A DNA stretch of 64,000 bases from Levilactobacillus zymae (GTDB lineage: Bacteria; Bacillota; Bacilli; Lactobacillales; Lactobacillaceae): contig NZ_JAVLAS010000001.1 of assembly GCF_032190635.1 (NCBI RefSeq), positions 1,054,001-1,118,000 on the forward strand, written 5' to 3'. The notes below the pieces were generated by a model. It had not been told where the DNA came from and ran no database searches. It worked only from the letters and a program-made list of their open reading frames with translations. Below, in pieces: positions 18,593 to 25,805 of the stretch (within the stretch, counting starts at the first letter, position 1; the number at the start of each line of letters is the position of its first letter). The position numbers and the translations under genes were made by a program.

Positions 18593-18756
18593 TATAATGG
18601 TGGGGTCAAGTGACCGTGGCTAAAGAAATGTCTAAGCTCGTCACGGAGCCTTTTCGTTTTCGGTGATTTTCTGGTATAATACTACAGATTAAACGGTGGC
18701 TGAAACCCAGACCGCGCCGTTGAGTACGCTAATAATTGAGTTAGGAAGTTTAATTC

Positions 18757-19842
18757 ATGGATAATGCATATAAAATTAAAGTCCAAAACGTAACCAAGGA
18801 ATACGACCTCTACAAGAGTCAGTCCGAAAAACTTCGGTCGTTCTTCTCGTTGCGCAACAGCAAGGTGCCGCATTTTTGGTCATTAATGGGCATCTCCTTG
18901 GAAGTTAAGCCGGGAGAGACGCTGGGCTTGATCGGGGTTAACGGCTCCGGGAAGTCCACGTTGTCGAACATCATTTCCGGCATTATTCCGCAAACTACCG
19001 GCGTGGTGGATGTGCGGGGGGATACCTCCATCATCGCCATCGGGGCCGGCTTACGGGGGAACCTGACCGGGTTGGAAAACATCCGGCTGAAGGCGTTGAT
19101 GCAGGGGCTAACCAACCCCGAAATCGATGCGTTGATGGATGACATCGTTTCCTTCGCCGATATTGGCGACTTCTTGTACCAGCCGGTTAAGAGTTACTCC
19201 TCCGGGATGAAGTCGCGGCTGGGGTTCTCCATCGCGGTTCACGTGAACCCCGATATCCTGATCATCGACGAAGCGTTATCCGTCGGGGATGACACCTTCT
19301 ACCAGAAGTGTGTGGACAAGATCTCCGAGTTCAAGGACGAAGGCAAGACCATCATCTTCGTCAGTCACTCCTTAAAGCAGATTGAGATTCTGTGTGACCG
19401 GGTGGCGTGGATTCACTACGGGACGTTGAAGGAAATTGGCGACACCGCGACGGTGGTTAAGAACTACCGGGGCTTTACCAAGTGGTTCAAGGCGCAGACC
19501 AAGAAGGAAAAGAAGCACTTCCAACGTCAGATGAAGGCGAACCAAAAGGCCTTCGATATCGATGCCTATCAAAAGGAAGTCACCGATGAGCGGCAGAAGG
19601 CTGAACCGGACAATGCTAATGTGGCCGCCGAGGTGAAGAAGGACTTCTACGGTTCCGTGATCAGTGAAAAGATGAGTACGGGGAACCGGATTCTGACCAC
19701 GGTGGTGGGTATCTTGTTCGTGTTAATCTGTTTAGTCAACGTCTCGGGGCATTCTGTGGGGGATGTGATTCAGCATCCAGCGAACCTGGTGCACCCCGAA
19801 ACGGTACTGCACGACCCGAACGCAACCACAACCGTCAAATAA
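18757..19842 (+). CDS. tagH: Teichoic-acid export ABC ATPase TagH-like
   Basis: The ATPase subunit of an ABC-2 polysaccharide exporter that moves wall teichoic acid across the membrane. The first 260 residues are a nucleotide-binding domain with Walker A GVNGSGKST, the family signature YSSGMKSRLGFS and Walker B PDILIIDEAL. Residues about 260-315 are charged, and one hydrophobic helix (near 315-335, VVGILFVLICLVNVSG) ends the protein, as in B. subtilis TagH. The permease TagG is not adjacent. An extended -10 (TGGTATAAT, 18672-18680) lies upstream. Confidence 0.9.
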   Translation: MDNAYKIKVQNVTKEYDLYKSQSEKLRSFFSLRNSKVPHFWSLMGISLEVKPGETLGLIGVNGSGKSTLSNIISGIIPQTTGVVDVRGDTSIIAIGAGLRGNLTGLENIRLKALMQGLTNPEIDALMDDIVSFADIGDFLYQPVKSYSSGMKSRLGFSIAVHVNPDILIIDEALSVGDDTFYQKCVDKISEFKDEGKTIIFVSHSLKQIEILCDRVAWIHYGTLKEIGDTATVVKNYRGFTKWFKAQTKKEKKHFQRQMKANQKAFDIDAYQKEVTDERQKAEPDNANVAAEVKKDFYGSVISEKMSTGNRILTTVVGILFVLICLVNVSGHSVGDVIQHPANLVHPETVLHDPNATTTVK

Positions 19843-19982
19843 GTTAAAAAAACATTAAAAAATAGATAGATTTCTATCATTTTTAGTGGTATCTTTAGTT
19901 TACCATTTATTTACTCCCTTAATCGGGTTGCCCAATGAATCCGATCGAGGTCTTATCTCTCATTTGGTGCAGACTAAATGGT

Positions 19983-20011
19983 GGCCGGAAAGCTTGCTTT
20001 CCGGCCTTTTT
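19983..20011 (+). terminator. Terminator downstream of tagH
   Basis: GGCCGGAAAG and CTTTCCGGCC (19983-20006) form a 10-bp stem with a 4-nt loop, followed by TTTTTG. Confidence 0.9.
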
Positions 20012-20054
20012 GTTCCGCAAACAAGAAACCGCTTAACTTTTTATTGGAAAAGTG

Positions 20055-20083
20055 TTGACAGCGCTTACAGAAACAAGTATATT
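20055..20083 (+). promoter_or_regulatory. Strong promoter overlapping a cre-like site
   Basis: TTGACA (20055-20060), a 17-bp spacer and TATATT (20078-20083) form a near-consensus promoter. TTGACAGCGCTTACA (20055-20069) overlaps the -35 and spacer and matches the CcpA site WTGNAANCGNWNNCW with one mismatch. The downstream transcript is interrupted by the ISL3 element after about 16 nt. Confidence 0.75.
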
Positions 20084-20105
20084 ATTAGCTGTAAGGTATT
20101 AATAA

Positions 20106-21579
20106 GGCTCTTTGTCAAATCCTGTTGATAGATGAATTTGGGACACTGTTAGAAGTTATGCAACTTCTAACAGTGTCTTTTTGTTTGGTTTGGTTCTCAT
20201 TTGTTGTAATTTAACTCTTGAAACTAAGTGGTGATAATTTCGGAAACCGAAGGCAGTTCTTTGAATTTGCTTAATCATTCTATTGATCCCTTCAATTGGA
20301 CCATTAGAATACTTTGATTCACTGGCATTGAGGACTATTTCAAGATTCTTTTTAAATGTGGTTAAAACATCTTTCATTTGCGAGCTAAGCTTATCGTTGT
20401 TATATAAATATTGAACAAGACCATCTTTGTCGTGATTTTTAAGACATATCATAATGCCTTGCATGGCGTTATAAGTATTTAACAGTCTTTCATCAACATC
20501 TAGACCTAACTGAACTCTTTCGAGTTGAGTTACTTGTTTCCTAAGGTGTCGATCGAAAAATGTTTTTTTAATCTCAAGCTCATCGAAGTGTTTTAAATAA
20601 AGTTTCCAGGAGAATTTAAGCATCCGATATTCCTTGGATTGTTTCTTGTATTCTTTCATAATTTGAACGCGACTTTGGTTAAAAGATCTAGTCATCATCG
20701 CAACAATATGAAAACGATCGACAATTATTTTGGCATTTGGAAATACCAATCTGGCGATATCTTGATAGTAACTATTAAGGTCCAGAGAAACTGTCTTTAC
20801 TTGCTTTCTAGCGGTGCTGTCAAACTTATTAAAGTAATCAATAATAGTTTGTTTAAAGCGATCCGGTAGGATCTGTTGAATTTCATGATCACCATCACCG
20901 TTAATACAAAGAAAGTGGAAATCGCCGCCAACACCACGAAATTCATCCATAGATAAGTGCTCAGGTAAAGAATGATAATTTCTCCGAAATAGATCATCAT
21001 AGTTGTCTAAATAGCGACAAACGGTACTGGGAGAAACACTATTATCTAAAGCAATACTAGTCTGAGTACGATCATCCTGAAGATGCATGAATATTTTTTG
21101 TCTGGTAGCTTTGGAAATATTACAATACTTATTGACGAGGTCTGTTGTTGCCATTACCGAGTTTCCACAATTTTTACAGATTAATCGTTCTTTATGAAGT
21201 TCAAGATAGACGGGCTCACTAGCGTTGGCCGACGGATATGAAACGCGTGACACATAGTGTCCGTTATGACTAAAGTTTTCAAAACCACATTGAGGACACC
21301 TTGTATAAGTGGCTTTTACATTGGCAACATAGACTTTAGCAGGTTTTGATTTTATGAATTGATGCTTATAACTGAAAAAAATAACATTTGGGTCTTTAAT
21401 ACTGAGTGAAAATTTTATATTATTATCTATAGGGTTCATGGTTTCTCACATCCTTTGATGATGCTGTAGTGGGTGGATTTTTTTGTGTGTGGGGACCTGT
21501 GGGCCTCTTTTTTTTTCAAAAAAATCCTGTTAATAGATTACCACATTGGTAGTTCATCAACAGGAAAAAGTATAGAGCC
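20106..21579 (-). mobile_element. ISL3-family insertion sequence, 1474 bp
   Basis: The ends are imperfect inverted repeats beginning GGCTCTTTGTCAAATCCTGT on the left and GGCTCTATAC...CCTGTTGATGAA on the complementary right end. The 8-bp sequence ATTAATAA flanks both sides (20098-20105 and 21580-21587), the duplication length expected for ISL3. A single transposase gene fills the element on the minus strand. Ends, duplication and reading frame are intact, so the insertion looks recent. Confidence 0.95.
20156..21439 (-). CDS. ISL3-family transposase
   Basis: A 427-residue DDE transposase. The N-terminus has the ISL3 zinc-ribbon pair CPQC...CKNC (about residues 48-95), then a helix-turn-helix and the catalytic core. 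The core includes LSMDEFRGVGG, KTVSLDLNSYYQDIARLVFPNAKIIVDRFHI and the C-terminal YSNGPIEGINRMIKQIQRTAFGFRNYHH, which are ISL3 hallmarks. The frame is complete, so the element may be active. Its base composition is much more AT-rich than neighbouring genes, as expected for a transferred element. Confidence 0.95.
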   Translation of the reverse strand: MNPIDNNIKFSLSIKDPNVIFFSYKHQFIKSKPAKVYVANVKATYTRCPQCGFENFSHNGHYVSRVSYPSANASEPVYLELHKERLICKNCGNSVMATTDLVNKYCNISKATRQKIFMHLQDDRTQTSIALDNSVSPSTVCRYLDNYDDLFRRNYHSLPEHLSMDEFRGVGGDFHFLCINGDGDHEIQQILPDRFKQTIIDYFNKFDSTARKQVKTVSLDLNSYYQDIARLVFPNAKIIVDRFHIVAMMTRSFNQSRVQIMKEYKKQSKEYRMLKFSWKLYLKHFDELEIKKTFFDRHLRKQVTQLERVQLGLDVDERLLNTYNAMQGIMICLKNHDKDGLVQYLYNNDKLSSQMKDVLTTFKKNLEIVLNASESKYSNGPIEGINRMIKQIQRTAFGFRNYHHLVSRVKLQQMRTKPNKKTLLEVA

Positions 21580-21704
21580 ATTAATAATTACCTTCTAATC
21601 AATTCTCTTTCTCTCTTATGCCGACCACTGCCATTCCCTGGTAGTGGTTTTTGTTTTGCCCAAAACTCGGTATAATGGAGCTAACACTGGGAGGGATAGT
21701 CATA

Positions 21705-22013
21705 TTGAAAAGTCATGAAACCTTTACCTTAATCGAAGAAATTACCCGACTGGATGGGTCTAAATACATGGAAATTAGTGACATGGTCCAAAACGGACGT
21801 GCGGAATTGGCGGCCGAACGGGGCTTAATCAAGCAGGTACGGATCTTGCAGCTAAACATCGCCCACACGCCGCACGTTCAGGCCTACGAAGATTACGTCA
21901 ACGAGAATTACGAGATGCCCGCCGAAGACTTTACCGAGTTTCAGGAATGGGCCAAGCCGGCCGAGATCCAAAAAGAAGTCGACGCCATCTTGCACGAAAA
22001 CCATATCGGGTAA
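21705..22013 (+). CDS. Conserved-looking hypothetical protein, 102 residues
   Basis: A small soluble acidic protein, beginning with KSHETFTLIEEITRLDGSKY after the initiator and ending EVDAILHENHIG. I do not recognise the family. The start is set at TTG 21705 because GGGAGGG at 21689-21695 lies 9 nt upstream. Upstream in-frame ATGs lack such a site and overlap the sRNA terminator. TATAAT at 21671-21676 could be its -10. It has no signal peptide or membrane helix. A strong terminator follows, so it is monocistronic. Confidence 0.7.
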   Translation: MKSHETFTLIEEITRLDGSKYMEISDMVQNGRAELAAERGLIKQVRILQLNIAHTPHVQAYEDYVNENYEMPAEDFTEFQEWAKPAEIQKEVDAILHENHIG

Positions 22014-22022
22014 CCCAGACTG

Positions 22023-22054
22023 AAAGGGACTGCGAATTTTTCGCAGTCCCTTTT
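22023..22054 (+). terminator. Terminator after the 102-residue gene
   Basis: AAAGGGACTGCGAA pairs with TTCGCAGTCCCTTT with a very short loop, at 22023-22052. Confidence 0.88.
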
Positions 22055-22139
22055 ATGATCACGGGAGGCCAACTGGTCCCCTGTTTTTTTCGGAATTGGC
22101 GCTTGGGGCCGGCCGGTGAAACTCGTAGAATTGATCTGG

Positions 22140-23495
22140 TTAGGTGCGGGGCCGCCACACGGTTTGCCAGGCATGCACCCCCGCAATGATTTGGGCATCG
22201 TCGACCTGGCGAAAACTTAAGACCAAGCTTTGGTAATCTTCGCGGCAATCGACCCAACAACGGTCGGGGTCCACGAGACCGACGCCGGCTTGGGCCGCCG
22301 TGGCGATCACGTCACTGGCCCGTTCGCCGGTGGTCAAGTGCAGGGTGACGAACGTTCCCGCGGGCGCACCCATGGGCACCAACGCGGCGCCAAAGGCCGT
22401 TTGCAGGGTATCTAAGAGGAGTTGACGGCGATTGGCATAGACTAGCGTGAGCTGGCGCATAAAGCGTTCTAACGCGTCGTTAGCGATGAGGTGGCTGACG
22501 ATTTGTTGTTGCCACTGGGAATTACGGTTGGGCAATTTACTGTATTTTGCCTGGTAGGTCGGCACCAGGTCCGCGGGGATCACCAGAAAGCCTAGGCACA
22601 GTGCCGAGCCCAGCGTATCGTCGTAGTTGCTATAGTAAAACGTTCGCTCGGGATAGTCGTTGGCCAACGCCGGCGCGGGGGTGCCACCGTAGTCCAACGT
22701 GCCGTCGGTGTCCAGTTCGATCAGGTAGCGTTGCGTCGCCCGGGCCCAGGTGGTCAGGCGGTGCCGCTCGGCGACCGTAAAGCCGTAGCTGGTGGGAAAG
22801 TTGTGCGTGGGCGTCAGGAGGTAACCCAACGCCGCCGGCCAACTGGTAGGCGGTGTTTCCGGAGTGAAGGGCACCGTGGGCACGTCTAAGCGCGGCCACA
22901 CGTGGCGGGCATTGGGCGCCGTGGGATTCGCCACGCCCAGTTGGCCCGTGGTCAGTTCGGACAGGAGGTTGGCGATGATCCCGGCCGCCTCGTTGAAGCC
23001 ACTGGTGACCACCAGTTGTTCCGGCGTGGCGTGGATACCCTTGACGCGGGCCAGCATGGCCACCAGTTGGCGTCGGTACTGCAAGTCCCCGTTGGCCGGT
23101 TGGATGTGGGGCAGGCCGGTAAACATCATGGCCTGTTCGGCGTTACGCCAGGCCTGCTTGGGAAATAGCCGCAGGTGGTCGTAACTTTCCGTGAAGTCGT
23201 AACGAAATTTCTCGGTGGTCGCCGGTTGGGCCAGGGTGCCCATGTCCGTCAGGTAGGGAAGCTGCTGGGCCACGTGATAGCCGGCACCGGGCTTACTGAC
23301 GACGTAACCTTCCGCGACCAGGTCCTGGTACGCGTGGTCGACCGTGTTGCGGCTGACTCGCAATTGCTGGGCCAAAAAGCGGGTGCTGGCCAGGACTTGG
23401 CCCGGCTGCCGCACGCCGGTCTCAATCTCGGCGCGTAGTTGGCGGTAGAGTTGGTGATAGAGTTGTTCGTGACTCTGTCGGTTCAGGGTTAACAT
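22140..23495 (-). CDS. MocR/PdxR-type GntR regulator with degenerate aminotransferase domain
   Basis: A 451-residue MocR-type regulator. Residues 1-75 are a GntR winged helix (LYHQLYRQLRAEI...LAQQLRVSRNTVDHAYQDLVAEGYV). Residues about 95-445 are a fold-type I aminotransferase domain. In this family a lysine in an FSK-T-L motif binds PLP. Here the aligned segment is YSNYDDTLGSALCLGFLVIP, so the lysine is Asp293 and the following conserved Arg is Cys300. The usual EDDYDSEF is ELDTDGTL. PLP binding is therefore doubtful. It is divergent from the azoreductase gene, with only 63 bp between, and probably controls it. Confidence 0.88.
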   Translation of the reverse strand: MLTLNRQSHEQLYHQLYRQLRAEIETGVRQPGQVLASTRFLAQQLRVSRNTVDHAYQDLVAEGYVVSKPGAGYHVAQQLPYLTDMGTLAQPATTEKFRYDFTESYDHLRLFPKQAWRNAEQAMMFTGLPHIQPANGDLQYRRQLVAMLARVKGIHATPEQLVVTSGFNEAAGIIANLLSELTTGQLGVANPTAPNARHVWPRLDVPTVPFTPETPPTSWPAALGYLLTPTHNFPTSYGFTVAERHRLTTWARATQRYLIELDTDGTLDYGGTPAPALANDYPERTFYYSNYDDTLGSALCLGFLVIPADLVPTYQAKYSKLPNRNSQWQQQIVSHLIANDALERFMRQLTLVYANRRQLLLDTLQTAFGAALVPMGAPAGTFVTLHLTTGERASDVIATAAQAGVGLVDPDRCWVDCREDYQSLVLSFRQVDDAQIIAGVHAWQTVWRPRT

Positions 23496-23558
23496 ACCCG
23501 GACCCCCTTAATTCAAGTATTTAAATCTAGTTTAGCGCAAAGAAAGGACTTTTTAGCC

Positions 23559-24170
23559 ATGAAAATCTTATTAATTAATGCTCATCCCGATTACCAAAAT
23601 CCCCAGCGCACGATCAACCAGTTGACCGCCACGGCCCAAGCGACTATTGCGGCGCAGGCGCCGCACGCCGCGGTTGAGACGCTGACGCTCTACGACCCGG
23701 CCACTCAGCTTCCCCGGATTACGGCCGACACGTTGGCGGCAACGGAAATGTCACCGGTCCAACGGCACCTGATCGACCAGTGGAAGGCCGCCGATTTGAC
23801 CGTGATTTTGATGCCGCTGCACAACTTCAACGTGGTCAGCAAGCTTAAGGACTATATCGACAACGTCTTTATTGCCGGCGAGACCTTCAAGTACACGGCC
23901 GACGGGTCGGTGGGCCTGCTGAGTAACCAACACAAGGTGGTTTACGTTCAGTCTAGTGGTAGTGACTACGCCCACGATTTCCGGTACGTGACCGCCGACA
24001 TCGCGCCGTATTATCTTCGGACCATCATGAGTCTGATGGGTATCACGGCCATGGAAGTCATTCGCGCGCAGGGACTAGATCTGGCCAATAGCGACAAACC
24101 CGCCATCGTGGAAGCCACGAAGCGTCAGTTGCAAGCTTACCTGACCAAAGTGTTGGCAGCGACCGACTAG
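23559..24170 (+). CDS. FMN-dependent NADH azoreductase family protein
   Basis: A 203-residue flavodoxin-fold NAD(P)H:FMN quinone/azo reductase related to AzoR. The N-terminal ILLINAHPDYQNPQRT is the FMN phosphate loop. The middle PLHNFNVVSKLKDYIDNVFIAGETFKYT and the QSSGSDYAHDFRYV segment are typical of AzoR. The enzyme reduces quinones or azo compounds in the cytoplasm. AAAGAAAGG lies upstream of the ATG. It shares a 63-bp divergent promoter region with the MocR-type regulator. Confidence 0.9.
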   Translation: MKILLINAHPDYQNPQRTINQLTATAQATIAAQAPHAAVETLTLYDPATQLPRITADTLAATEMSPVQRHLIDQWKAADLTVILMPLHNFNVVSKLKDYIDNVFIAGETFKYTADGSVGLLSNQHKVVYVQSSGSDYAHDFRYVTADIAPYYLRTIMSLMGITAMEVIRAQGLDLANSDKPAIVEATKRQLQAYLTKVLAATD

Positions 24171-24175
24171 TATGC

Positions 24176-24206
24176 TTGACTTCGAGTCAACTCTAAGTTG
24201 TAGGCT
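24176..24206 (+). promoter_or_regulatory. MerR-type promoter (19-bp spacer with dyad)
   Basis: TTGACT (24176-24181) and TAGGCT (24201-24206) are separated by 19 bp. The spacer region carries the dyad ACTTCGAGT-CA-ACTCTAAGT (24179-24198), matching at 8 of 9 arm positions. An over-long spacer with a centred dyad is characteristic of promoters activated by MerR-family regulators. The leader to the ribosome-binding site GAGGTG (24213-24218) would be very short. Confidence 0.6.
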
Positions 24207-24225
24207 AGAGTCGAGGTGAAGCAGA

Positions 24226-24786
24226 ATGGAAGAATTAGAGAAGCTAAAGGCGGGCGACTGGTACGATTTTCGGGACCCCGCGGTGGCACAACGCAAGGCA
24301 CGAGCGGCGCAACTCTGTCAGGAGTTCAATGCGATTCCGGCGACGGCGCCGGACCGACAAACGGCCAAGATTCGTGAAATCTTTGGGTCTACCGGCCAAC
24401 GGGTCTCGGTCCAAGCCACGTTTAACTGCGACTATGGCAAGAATATCCACGTGGGCGAGGACTTTTTGAGTAACTATAATCTGACCATCTTGGATATCGC
24501 ACCGGTCACCTTTGGCCATAACGTCATGGTGGGCCCCAACGTTGACATCTACACGGTCAACCACCCCCTGACGCCAACGGGGCGACGGGGATACCTGGCC
24601 AAGGCGCAACCGGTGACCATCGGTAGCGACGTCTGGATTGGCGGCAAGGTGACCATCAATCCCGGCGTGACCATCGGAAATAACGTGGTGATCGCCTCGG
24701 GGGCCGTGGTGACTCACGATGTGCCGGATAACGTACTGGTGGGTGGCGTCCCGGCGCAGGTAATTCGTCCGCTAGCCGAAAAATAG
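24226..24786 (+). CDS. Maltose/galactoside O-acetyltransferase family protein
   Basis: A 186-residue hexapeptide-repeat acetyltransferase of the LacA/Maa family, which transfers acetyl from acetyl-CoA to sugars. The N-terminal helical part (EELEKLKAGDWYDFRDP) is family-specific. The left-handed beta-helix follows, with NVDIYTVNHPLTP carrying the catalytic His, then GSDVWIGGKVTINPGVTIGNNVVIASGAVVTHDVPDN and the PAQVIRPL tail. GAGGTG precedes the ATG. The upstream MerR-type promoter suggests stress-inducible rather than sugar-specific control. Confidence 0.9.
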   Translation: MEELEKLKAGDWYDFRDPAVAQRKARAAQLCQEFNAIPATAPDRQTAKIREIFGSTGQRVSVQATFNCDYGKNIHVGEDFLSNYNLTILDIAPVTFGHNVMVGPNVDIYTVNHPLTPTGRRGYLAKAQPVTIGSDVWIGGKVTINPGVTIGNNVVIASGAVVTHDVPDNVLVGGVPAQVIRPLAEK

Positions 24787-24792
24787 AACACG

Positions 24793-24837
24793 CTAAATAA
24801 AGGCACTTCGCGAAAAGTCGTGAAGTGCCTTATTTAG
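24793..24837. terminator. Bidirectional terminator
   Basis: CTAAATAAAGGCACTTC (24793-24809) pairs with GAAGTGCCTTATTTAG (24822-24837), between the convergent acetyltransferase and ppx genes. Confidence 0.9.
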
Positions 24838-24878
24838 ATGAACTCTGTTAGGCAACGGACCTGATGATGTGGTCGTCA

Positions 24879-25805
24879 TTAAGCCTTTAAATCGTTCAGA
24901 TATTCGAATAAGATACCGTCCCGTAAGCCGGCGTTGGAGAAGGTGATCTGCTGTGAATCCAGCAGCCGCATCAACAGGGTGACCGGAATCAGACCGCCCA
25001 CGATGATGTCGGCCCGTTCCTTGGCGAGCCCGGGCACCTTCTTGCGGCCCTCCAGGTCTAGGCCCAGAAGTTGGGTCAGGGTCTCGTAGACGTCTTCGTC
25101 GGTCAGCTTGTAACCGTGGACGTCCTCGGCGTTTAGGAAGTTCTTCTTGCGCCGGTTGATCTTGGCCAGTGTCCGGTTAGCCCCACCCAGGCCGATGATT
25201 GGTAGGTTGGTCGCTTCGCGTAACCACCAGACGTCGTTAAAGACGTTGTTGACGAAGGTCATGGCCTTGAAGAGCGAGGCGGACTGAACCACGTCGGCTT
25301 CCAGATAATTCTGGGACAGGGTCACCGACCCGAGCGGAATCGAAACCACGTGCTTGAGCTGTTGGTTTTGCACCAGGATCAGTTCGGACGACCCACCCCC
25401 GGTGTCGACGATCAGACCGTTGACCATCGGCAGGGTATTAATCACACCCAGGTAGTCGTAACGGGCCTCCGTGGCCCCGGAAATAACCTTAAGGGTCAGG
25501 CCGACTTGTTCTTTGACCTGCTTCAGGAAGGCCTTCTGGTTGGAGGCTTGGCGGACGGCCGCCGTGGCAACGGCGTGGATGTCGGGCTTTTCTAGTTGAC
25601 TGTAGACGTCCTTGAAGTCGCTGAGGGCGGCCAAGGTTCGGTCGATGGCCTCGGGCTGGAGAATCTTTTCCGGACCCATGTTGGCCGAAAGCCGCACGTA
25701 GCGTTTGATCTGGTTAACCGTCTGGTAATTACCGTGGCTATCGACTTCGGTAATGGTCATGCGCACTGAGTTGGATCCCAGGTCGATGACGACGAGATTT
25801 TTCAT
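24879..25805 (-). CDS. ppx: Ppx/GppA-family exopolyphosphatase (short form)
   Basis: A 308-residue ASKHA-fold phosphatase that removes terminal phosphates from polyphosphate or pppGpp. Motifs are VIDLGSNSVRMTI at the N-terminus, VIDTGGGSSELILV (phosphate-2 loop) and IIGLGGANRTLAK. It contains only the two ASKHA domains and no HD domain. Its start overlaps the ppk stop by 4 nt, so the two are translationally coupled. It is the third gene of the ppx-ppk-ppx operon and opposes PPK. Confidence 0.92.
   Translation of the reverse strand: MKNLVVIDLGSNSVRMTITEVDSHGNYQTVNQIKRYVRLSANMGPEKILQPEAIDRTLAALSDFKDVYSQLEKPDIHAVATAAVRQASNQKAFLKQVKEQVGLTLKVISGATEARYDYLGVINTLPMVNGLIVDTGGGSSELILVQNQQLKHVVSIPLGSVTLSQNYLEADVVQSASLFKAMTFVNNVFNDVWWLREATNLPIIGLGGANRTLAKINRRKKNFLNAEDVHGYKLTDEDVYETLTQLLGLDLEGRKKVPGLAKERADIIVGGLIPVTLLMRLLDSQQITFSNAGLRDGILFEYLNDLKA

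Larger units (their letters stand above)
20090..21657 (+). ncRNA. Candidate CcpA-controlled small RNA gene, split by an IS element
   Basis: Removing the element and one copy of its 8-bp duplication leaves a compact transcription unit of about 86 nt. It contains, in order: the promoter at 20055-20083; a hairpin AAGGTA/TACCTT whose loop is the IS target; an unpaired pyrimidine tract TTCTCTTTCTCTCTTA (21603-21618) complementary to purine-rich Shine-Dalgarno sites; and an intrinsic terminator, ACCACTGCC/GGTAGTGGT plus T-run (21624-21657). No reading frame or ribosome-binding site is present. This resembles trans-acting CU-rich sRNAs such as staphylococcal RsaI, but homology is not claimed. The RNA cannot be made intact in this strain. 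Confidence 0.55.
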
